From Motiliproteus sp047622605 (lineage in GTDB: Bacteria; Pseudomonadota; Gammaproteobacteria; Pseudomonadales; Balneatricaceae): DNA of 10,864 nucleotides. Shown here one piece after another: positions 6,258 to 10,864 of this stretch. The notes beneath the pieces were generated by a model. The model worked only from the letters and a program-made list of their open reading frames with translations, did not search any database and had not been told where the DNA came from. The position numbers were made by a program, and so were the translations under genes. The stretch lies in NCBI GenBank assembly GCA_047622605.1, contig JBLHND010000123.1, forward strand, positions 1 through 10,864, written 5' to 3'. The first letter of the stretch is position 1. The number at the start of each line of letters is the position of its first letter.

Positions 6258-6856
6258 GTGAAAAAAAACCTGGCGCCATCCGCCGTCTGTGGGGCGCCTT
6301 GACCAGTCCGGCAAAAGCGGGCCTCGGCGTCTTGTTGCTGGGCGGTTTTGTTGCAGGGGTTATCTTCTGGGGCGGTTTCAACACCGCACTGGCGCTGACC
6401 AACGAGGAGACCTTCTGCATCAGCTGTCACGAGATGCGCGATAACGTGTTCGCCGAACTCAAGGAGACGGTCCATTACAGCAACCGTTCCGGTGTGCGGG
6501 CGACCTGTCCCGACTGTCATGTGCCCAAGGAGTGGGCCTATAAGATGATGCGTAAGATCCAGGCCAGCAAAGAGGTGTGGGGCAAGATCACCGGGGTGAT
6601 CGATACGCGGGAGAAGTTCCAGGAGCATCGGGGCGTGATGGCCGCGCGTGAGTGGGCCCGGATGAAAGCCAACGACTCACGCGAGTGCCGTAACTGTCAC
6701 AGCATGGAATCGATGGATTACACCGAGCAGGGAGCCCGAGGCTTTAAAGAACACGAAGGCGCCCTGGCCAGCGGCGAGAAGACCTGTATCGACTGCCATA
6801 AAGGGATCGCCCACCAGCTCCCCGATATGTCCGGAATTAAGGGCTGGGATCACTGA
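6254..6856 (+). CDS. napC: NapC, membrane-anchored tetrahaem quinol dehydrogenase
   Basis: This NapC/NirT-family cytochrome c of 200 residues oxidises membrane quinol and passes electrons to NapB and so to NapA. A short basic cytoplasmic N-terminus is followed by one membrane anchor at about residues 22-42. A periplasmic domain then carries four haem motifs: CISCH (55-59), CPDCH (85-89), CRNCH (145-149) and CIDCH (178-182). The length and spacing match the family. AAGGA at 6241-6245 supports the ATG at 6254. Another ATG at 6249 leads to a stop after one codon. With no napGH in this operon, NapC is the only visible quinol-oxidising partner here. It is the last gene of the operon. I see no clear terminator in the 71 bases before the convergent nfo gene. 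Confidence 0.95.
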   Translation: MSEKKPGAIRRLWGALTSPAKAGLGVLLLGGFVAGVIFWGGFNTALALTNEETFCISCHEMRDNVFAELKETVHYSNRSGVRATCPDCHVPKEWAYKMMRKIQASKEVWGKITGVIDTREKFQEHRGVMAAREWARMKANDSRECRNCHSMESMDYTEQGARGFKEHEGALASGEKTCIDCHKGIAHQLPDMSGIKGWDH

Positions 6857-6927
6857 TCGAGCTCTGTGGATGATCTTCTTTTGTGGGTCGGGCTGTAGTC
6901 GGGCTTCAGGCCTACGCGCGTTTCGGC

Positions 6928-7782
6928 TTATTCAGACTCAGCATGCTGCAGCTGGTACAGCGCCCTGATCTCATCGGCCCAGATCGATGAATCGATGGTT
7001 TCCAGCACCATCGGAATGCCATCGAAGCGTGGATCGCGCATGATAAATTCGAAGCAGTCCCAACCGATAAACCCCTGCCCCAGGCTCTGGTGGCGATCGA
7101 CACGGGTGCCGAAATCGACCTTGGCATCATTGAGGTGCATCGCTCGCAGGTACTCAAAACCGACGATCCGCTCAAACTCGGCGAAGGTTTTCTGGCACGC
7201 ATCAAACCCCCTCAGATCGTAACCGGCAACAAAACTATGGCAGGTATCGAGGCAGACGCCGACGCGGGACTTATCCTCCACGCCGTCGATAATCTGTGCC
7301 AATTGCTCGAATTTATACCCCAGATTACTGCCCTGGCCGGCGGTATTTTCGATCACGGCGGTCACCCCCTCGGTCGCATCCAGGGCGATATTGATCGACT
7401 CGGCGACCCTGTCCAGGCAGTCGCTCTCACTCAGCTGTTTGAGGTGGCTGCCCGGATGAAAATTGAGCAGTGTTAACCCCAGCTGCTGGCAGCGCTGCAG
7501 CTCGTCGATAAAGGCCGCGCGCGATTTTTGCAGCGCCTCGGCCTCGGGGTGGCCCAGGTTGATCAGGTAGGAATCATGCGGCAAGATCTGTCCGGGTTGG
7601 TAATCATACTGTTCACAGTTGGCCTTGAACGCCTCGATACTCTGGGGTGTCAGCGGTTTGGCATCCCAGCGGCGCTGGTTTTTGGTGAACAACGCAAAGG
7701 CTCTGGCACCGAGTGCGTGGGCATTAAGGGGGGCGTTCTCTACCCCCCCGGAGGCACTGACATGGGCTCCAACAAACTTCAT
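6928..7782 (-). CDS. nfo: Endonuclease IV (apurinic/apyrimidinic endonuclease)
   Basis: This zinc-dependent DNA repair enzyme of 284 residues cleaves the backbone 5' of abasic sites and removes 3' blocking groups left by oxidative damage. The AP endonuclease 2 family signatures appear in order: GAHVSASGG (5-13), LNFHPG (106-111), IENTAGQG (144-151), CLDTCH (177-182), HLNDAK (216-221) and VLETID (259-264). All nine trinuclear zinc ligands known from E. coli Nfo are present at the same residue numbers: His69, His109, Glu145, Asp179, His182, His216, Asp229, His231 and Glu261. AGGAG eight bases before the ATG supports the start. The gene converges on napC and diverges from lemA. It has no functional tie to the nap operon beyond position. 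Confidence 0.97.
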   Translation of the reverse strand: MKFVGAHVSASGGVENAPLNAHALGARAFALFTKNQRRWDAKPLTPQSIEAFKANCEQYDYQPGQILPHDSYLINLGHPEAEALQKSRAAFIDELQRCQQLGLTLLNFHPGSHLKQLSESDCLDRVAESINIALDATEGVTAVIENTAGQGSNLGYKFEQLAQIIDGVEDKSRVGVCLDTCHSFVAGYDLRGFDACQKTFAEFERIVGFEYLRAMHLNDAKVDFGTRVDRHQSLGQGFIGWDCFEFIMRDPRFDGIPMVLETIDSSIWADEIRALYQLQHAESE

Positions 7783-7973
7783 AGCACGTTCTCCTGCGAA
7801 TCAGCGCGCAGTATACCGATCTTAATCACCCTCAGGGCCGTTCGGTGGCCATTATCAATCGATCTAAGTCTCAGATTGACAACATTCTGTGTTATACCTT
7901 GCGTCCTGAACGGTAATTGTCCGCCGCCTGGTGGCCAACCTACTTTTTAAACAAACCAGAGCGCAGGCCGATT
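7783..7973. promoter_or_regulatory. Divergent nfo-lemA promoter region
   Basis: These 191 bases must hold the promoters of both nfo and lemA. On the plus strand a consensus TTGACA lies at 7876-7881, but the best -10-like sequence (TATACC, 7893-7898) is only 11 bases away, too close for a standard sigma-70 promoter. On the minus strand TATACT (7815-7810) is a reasonable -10 for nfo without a good -35. No repeat or structured RNA is apparent. Specific promoter assignments are not secure. Confidence 0.35.
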
Positions 7974-8570
7974 ATGGACATGGGTACTATTATTTTTTGG
8001 GTGTTGCTCCTGGCGACGATCTTCTACGTGATCTCGGTTTACAACCGCCTGGTCAGTCTCAGGCAGCGCTATCTGAACGCGTTCAGCCAGATCGAGGTGC
8101 AACTCAAGCGGCGCTATGATCTGATTCCTAATCTGATCGAAACAGCCAAAGCCTATATGAGCCATGAACGCGAGACCCTGGAGGCCGTTGTTAAGGCCCG
8201 CAACGAGGCCTCCTCCCGGCTCAGTGGCGCGGCGGCAGACCCGACCAGCGCGGCATCGATCGGTAAACTGGCAGGCGCAGAGGGCGCGCTACATTCGGCC
8301 ATGGGCAAGCTCAATCTGGTGATGGAAGACTACCCGGAACTCAAGGCCAACGAGAACATGATGCAGCTCTTCGAAGAACTCAGCAGCACCGAAAACCGGG
8401 TTGCCTTTGCGCGGCAGGCGTTCAATGATGCCGTGACCCGTTACAATATTTTTCGCCGCAGTTTCCCGCCTCTGTTCTTCGCCCCCACCTTCGGCCATAA
8501 ACAAGATGCCACCCTGCTGGAGTTTGCAGACAGTGCCGAGATTCAGGTGGCACCCAGAGTCAGTTTCTAA
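7974..8570 (+). CDS. lemA: LemA family protein
   Basis: This membrane-anchored protein of 198 residues belongs to the LemA family, whose biochemical role is not settled. One N-terminal transmembrane helix (residues 3-22) is followed by a helical domain with the family core VQLKRRYDLIPNLI (42-55) and the pattern FARQAFNDAVTRYN (145-158), followed by a proline-rich turn. The length is typical. The frame extends to a TTG at 7917, but the ATG at 7974 is preceded by AGG at six bases and places the membrane helix at the N-terminus as in relatives. Thirty bases downstream is an HtpX-like M48 peptidase gene on the same strand. LemA genes are often paired with such peptidases, suggesting joint envelope function (inference). 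Confidence 0.93.
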   Translation: MDMGTIIFWVLLLATIFYVISVYNRLVSLRQRYLNAFSQIEVQLKRRYDLIPNLIETAKAYMSHERETLEAVVKARNEASSRLSGAAADPTSAASIGKLAGAEGALHSAMGKLNLVMEDYPELKANENMMQLFEELSSTENRVAFARQAFNDAVTRYNIFRRSFPPLFFAPTFGHKQDATLLEFADSAEIQVAPRVSF

Positions 8571-8598
8571 TCAGCTAGCGAGCAGAGTGAGTAGCTGA
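8571..8598 (+). other. Inverted repeat in the lemA-M48 junction
   Basis: TCAGCTA (8571-8577) and TAGCTGA (8592-8598) are perfect 7-base arms enclosing a 14-base loop. The structure fills almost the entire 30-base gap between the lemA stop and the M48 start codon. The loop contains GAGTGAG, the only plausible ribosome binding site for the next gene. It may tune coupling between the two genes, but no experimental support is available. Confidence 0.4.
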
Positions 8599-8600
8599 CG

Positions 8601-10610
8601 ATGGTCGACTTTTTCAACCAGCAGGATCAGGCCCGACGTAATACCAGCCTGCTAGTGGTGCTGTTTCTGTTCGCCGTCGGCACCCTGATCGCGCTAACGA
8701 ACCTGCTGGTGATGCTAGCCCTGTGGGGACTCAGTAGCAGCGTCGATGGCAGCATCAGCGGGCTGGTCTACCAGGGTCCGGGCGCACTCCTGGTGCAGTT
8801 CGATTGGCAGCGCTTTGGCCTGATCAGCCTGGGTGTCGGGGCCACGGTGTTCTGCGCCATCCTTTACCGCTGGCTACAGCTGGCCGAGGGCGGTAAGGCC
8901 GTCGCCGAGTCGCTGGGAGGACAGCGCATCCAACCCAATACCGATGACCCGGAACAACGACAGGCGCTTAACCTGGTCGAGGAGATGGCGATCGCCTCGG
9001 GCATGCCGGTCCCTCCAGTTTACCTGCTACCCCTGGAATTCGGCATCAATGCCTTTGCCGCAGGTAACACCCCGGCGGATGCGGTGATAGGGCTGACCCA
9101 GGGGTGTATAGAGCGCTTGGACAGACCCCAGCTGCAGGGCGTTATCGCCCATGAGTTCAGCCATATTCTAAACGGCGATATGCGGCTTAATCTGCGGTTG
9201 ATCGCGATCCTCTACGGCATCGTTTTTATCGGTTCGATCGGGGAACTGATGCTGCGTGTTGGCCTGGTCCGCGGACAGCGCTCGAGCAAGAGTGCTAAGG
9301 GACGGCTGGGGGTGTTCGGGCTGGGGCTGGGGCTGATGATGATCGGCTGGCTGGGCACGCTGTTCGGCAAGCTGATCAAGGCTTCGGTCAGCCGCCAACG
9401 TGAATTTCTGGCTGACGCCTCGGCGGTACAGTTCACCCGTAATCCTCAGGGGATCGCCGATGCCTTCAAGGTGATCGGCGGGCATCAGTATGGTGCCGAG
9501 TTGCTGAGTCCCGCCAGTGCCGAGGTCAGCCATCTGTTTTTTGGCCAGTCATTCAAGTCCCTCTCAGGGCTGTTCGCCACCCACCCGCCGCTGCTCGAAC
9601 GCATCCTGCGGCTCGAACCCGACTGGGATGGCAGCTATATCTATCCAAGGCCCAGCGAGATCAAGAAACAGCAACAACAGCAACAAGTACGCGAGCAGCA
9701 CCGACGTCAGCAACGCCTAGAGGCGCTGCAACTCGGCGTGATCCTCGCCGGTGGACCTGCTGATCTGCTGACCGCAGCCGATACGCAGGCGACGATTGGC
9801 GACAGCCTTCCCGCCAACCTGCATGCCCAGGCTCAGGAACCTCTGGGGGCGATGGCGCTGGTGCTCTGCTTGTTACTCTTCCATAAGGAGAGTTCTCAGG
9901 AGGGCAACGAGGAGGAGATCCGCAACAGCCAATGGCGCTCGATCGGGCAACTACCCGTCCAGGGGATCTTACCGTTATGCCAGCAACTGCTGCCGGATAT
10001 CCAGAAACTGCCGCGCTCACTGCAGATGCCTCTGGCCCAGCTTTGCCTGCCCGCGCTCAAATGCCTCTCCTTGGAGCAGTACCAAGCCTTTAAGAAAACC
10101 CTGCTGCGGGTGATCCGTGCCGATCGACACACCGATCTGTTTGAATGGTGCCTGTACCAGGTGGTTCGCCACTATCTGGCACCTGAGTTCGAGAAACAGC
10201 CCAACCGCCCAGCCAAATACAGCCAGCCGCAGCAGGTCAGCCAGGCTTATCTGCTGGTGGTGTCACTGCTGGCCCACCAGGGCCACACCCAGCTTAAGGA
10301 TGCCGAAAGGGCGTTTAATAGAGCTGTTACCAGTGTTGGACTCTATAACCTGCGGCTGCTGCCTGACGCGGAATGCGAACTAAACGCGTTTATCCAGGCG
10401 GTTAACCGCCTAGCGGCCAGCAAGCCGCTGCTAAAGCAGCGACTGCTGAAGGGTTTGACGCTCTGTGCCCGCCAGGATAAGCAGATCACTCCAATAGAAA
10501 ATGAAATTATCGCCAGCATAGCGGCGATCATGGATTGCCCCCAGCCCCTTCTTACCCTTAACGGAAGTACCCTTAACGAAAGTACCCTTAACGAAAGCAT
10601 CCTGAATTAA
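8601..10610 (+). CDS. HtpX-like M48 family membrane zinc metallopeptidase with long C-terminal region
   Basis: This is a probable inner-membrane protease of 669 residues with its active site on the cytoplasmic face. Helices are predicted at about 15-43 and 72-90. The zinc motif HEFSH follows at 184-188, then two further helices at about 200-220 and 236-256. Glu268 in REFLADASAV is the third metal ligand. The conserved ATHPP is at 326-330. This order is that of HtpX, which is only about 290 residues long. After residue 350 a polyglutamine stretch (357-362) leads into about 300 residues, mostly helical and leucine-rich, with no motif I recognise. The protein ends in a five-residue repeat (TLNGS, TLNES, TLNES). 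Its context with lemA suggests a shared envelope quality-control role, which is an inference. I give no symbol because it is not canonical HtpX. Confidence 0.88.
   Translation: MVDFFNQQDQARRNTSLLVVLFLFAVGTLIALTNLLVMLALWGLSSSVDGSISGLVYQGPGALLVQFDWQRFGLISLGVGATVFCAILYRWLQLAEGGKAVAESLGGQRIQPNTDDPEQRQALNLVEEMAIASGMPVPPVYLLPLEFGINAFAAGNTPADAVIGLTQGCIERLDRPQLQGVIAHEFSHILNGDMRLNLRLIAILYGIVFIGSIGELMLRVGLVRGQRSSKSAKGRLGVFGLGLGLMMIGWLGTLFGKLIKASVSRQREFLADASAVQFTRNPQGIADAFKVIGGHQYGAELLSPASAEVSHLFFGQSFKSLSGLFATHPPLLERILRLEPDWDGSYIYPRPSEIKKQQQQQQVREQHRRQQRLEALQLGVILAGGPADLLTAADTQATIGDSLPANLHAQAQEPLGAMALVLCLLLFHKESSQEGNEEEIRNSQWRSIGQLPVQGILPLCQQLLPDIQKLPRSLQMPLAQLCLPALKCLSLEQYQAFKKTLLRVIRADRHTDLFEWCLYQVVRHYLAPEFEKQPNRPAKYSQPQQVSQAYLLVVSLLAHQGHTQLKDAERAFNRAVTSVGLYNLRLLPDAECELNAFIQAVNRLAASKPLLKQRLLKGLTLCARQDKQITPIENEIIASIAAIMDCPQPLLTLNGSTLNESTLNESILN
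10554..10607 (+). repeat. 15-base tandem repeat at the 3' end of the M48 gene
   Basis: ACCCTTAACGGAAGT (10554-10568), ACCCTTAACGAAAGT (10569-10583) and ACCCTTAACGAAAGC (10584-10598) are consecutive, followed by a degenerate partial unit up to the stop codon. The in-frame period encodes repeated TLN(G/E)S. The near identity of the units points to recent slippage or expansion. Confidence 0.9.
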
Positions 10611-10694
10611 CGCTTAGCCAGGCGTTCATTCTCTAGGGCTGCGGCCGTGATCTCCGCATAGAGGCTGATCACCTGGGCGCACAAGGCCTCATAA
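10607..10694. repeat. Direct repeat, left copy (170-base period)
   Basis: These 88 bases match 10777-10864 at all but four positions (10610, 10666, 10670 and 10679 differ), about 95 percent identity. Homology stops just left of 10607, where the M48 gene's own sequence begins. On the minus strand the repeat encodes a 28-residue protein end plus a stop codon. Confidence 0.95.
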
Positions 10695-10783
10695 CGCGGA
10701 TGATTCTTAGAGACCTGCTGGAGATGACGCACATCACGAATCCCCCGCTCGACTCGATTAAGAGCCGCTATCAAGCTTACCGC
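10607..10783 (-). pseudogene. Duplicated 3' fragment of an unidentified gene
   Basis: On the minus strand an open frame of 58 codons runs to a TAA at 10609-10607, which overlaps the TAA of the convergent M48 gene inside TTAA. The encoded sequence is helical and charged (for example NRVERGIRDV, then YEALCAQVISLYAEI, ending ENERLAKR). I do not recognise the family. Upstream, the frame is closed by an in-frame stop at 10786-10784, and no ATG occurs. A TTG at 10774 is the only early alternative start, with no good ribosome binding site. Its end is repeated in the partial gene to the right, so I read it as a detached tail from a tandem duplication. A small functional gene of about 55 residues starting at TTG cannot be excluded. 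Confidence 0.6.
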
Positions 10784-10864
10784 TTAGCCAGGCGTTCATT
10801 CTCTAGGGCTGCGGCCGTGATCTCCGCATAGAGGCCGATAACCTGGGCACACAAGGCCTCATAA
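10777..10864 (-). CDS. Partial unidentified gene, C-terminal end only
   Basis: The last 28 codons and TAA (10779-10777) of a minus-strand gene continue beyond the right edge. The visible protein reads YEALCAQVIGLYAEI and ends ENERLAKR. It is almost identical to the end of the fragment at 10607-10783. Of four base differences, three are silent (Arg, Val and Cys codons) and one changes Ser to Gly, which supports real coding use of this frame. A short amphipathic helix is likely. The family cannot be judged from so little, and whether the full gene is intact lies outside the window. Confidence 0.6.
   Translation of the reverse strand, partial: YEALCAQVIGLYAEITAAALENERLAKR
10777..10864. repeat. 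Direct repeat, right copy (170-base period)
   Basis: This is the right-hand copy of the 88-base repeat at 10607-10694, and it is cut by the window end. The repeat probably continues past 10864. If it is a simple tandem duplication, the next 82 bases should match 10695-10776. Confidence 0.9.

Noticed and set aside
6857..6927. Bidirectional terminator between napC and nfo
   Set aside because: I see only a GTCGGGCT direct repeat and a short T-rich stretch, without a stable inverted repeat.
7090..7476. Plus-strand frame opposite nfo
   Set aside because: It is a shadow of nfo, whose zinc ligands all match on the minus strand.
7876..7898. TTGACA/TATACC as the lemA promoter
   Set aside because: The 11-base spacing is too short for a sigma-70 promoter, and no acceptable -10 lies 16-18 bases after TTGACA.
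9168..9533. Minus-strand frame opposite the M48 peptidase
   Set aside because: It overlaps the HEFSH-to-REFLADA core of a clearly real gene, and the product is low complexity.
10607..10864. CRISPR array or insertion sequence at the right edge
   Set aside because: There are only two copies at a 170-base period, with coding-type silent differences, no inverted termini and no transposase.

Overview
The window looks like chromosomal DNA of a facultatively anaerobic gammaproteobacterium, possibly a marine type. This is inferred from the gene set (OxyR, a napFDABC operon, Nfo, LemA plus a membrane M48 peptidase) and protein resemblance. No rRNA or other taxonomic marker is present, so the genus is open. 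No mobile element, CRISPR array, tRNA or rRNA gene was seen.

Layout. Bases 1-192 hold an unassigned hairpin and the terminator of the first gene. A peroxiredoxin gene (minus strand, 193-765) and oxyR (plus strand, 907-1812) diverge from a 141-base region in which the two candidate -35 boxes lie back to back. A non-coding stretch of about 450 bases follows. It carries a perfect 16-base palindrome and an FNR-type site spaced correctly from a -10 box for FNR activation. The napFDABC operon (2269-6856) encodes a complete periplasmic nitrate reductase: NapF and NapD for maturation, NapA catalytic, NapB dihaem and NapC tetrahaem quinol dehydrogenase. There is no napE, napG or napH. Next come nfo (endonuclease IV, minus strand, 6928-7782) and, divergent from it, lemA (7974-8570) followed by a four-helix HtpX-like M48 peptidase with a long unrecognised C-terminal region (8601-10610).

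The right edge is rearranged. The M48 gene ends in 15-base tandem repeats, and its stop codon overlaps the stop of a minus-strand reading frame. The last 88 bases of that reading frame, including its stop codon, occur twice with a 170-base period. The second copy runs off the window.

How the genes work together. Peroxiredoxin and OxyR form a peroxide-defence pair in which OxyR probably senses peroxide through two cysteines at the expected spacing. NapC takes electrons from quinol and passes them to NapB and then NapA, which reduces nitrate in the periplasm. The candidate promoter suggests induction when oxygen is low. I see no convincing new multi-gene system. The points most worth a second look are the duplicated gene tail, the tandem repeats at the end of the M48 gene, the napF upstream palindrome, and small hairpins or leader frames at three gene junctions.
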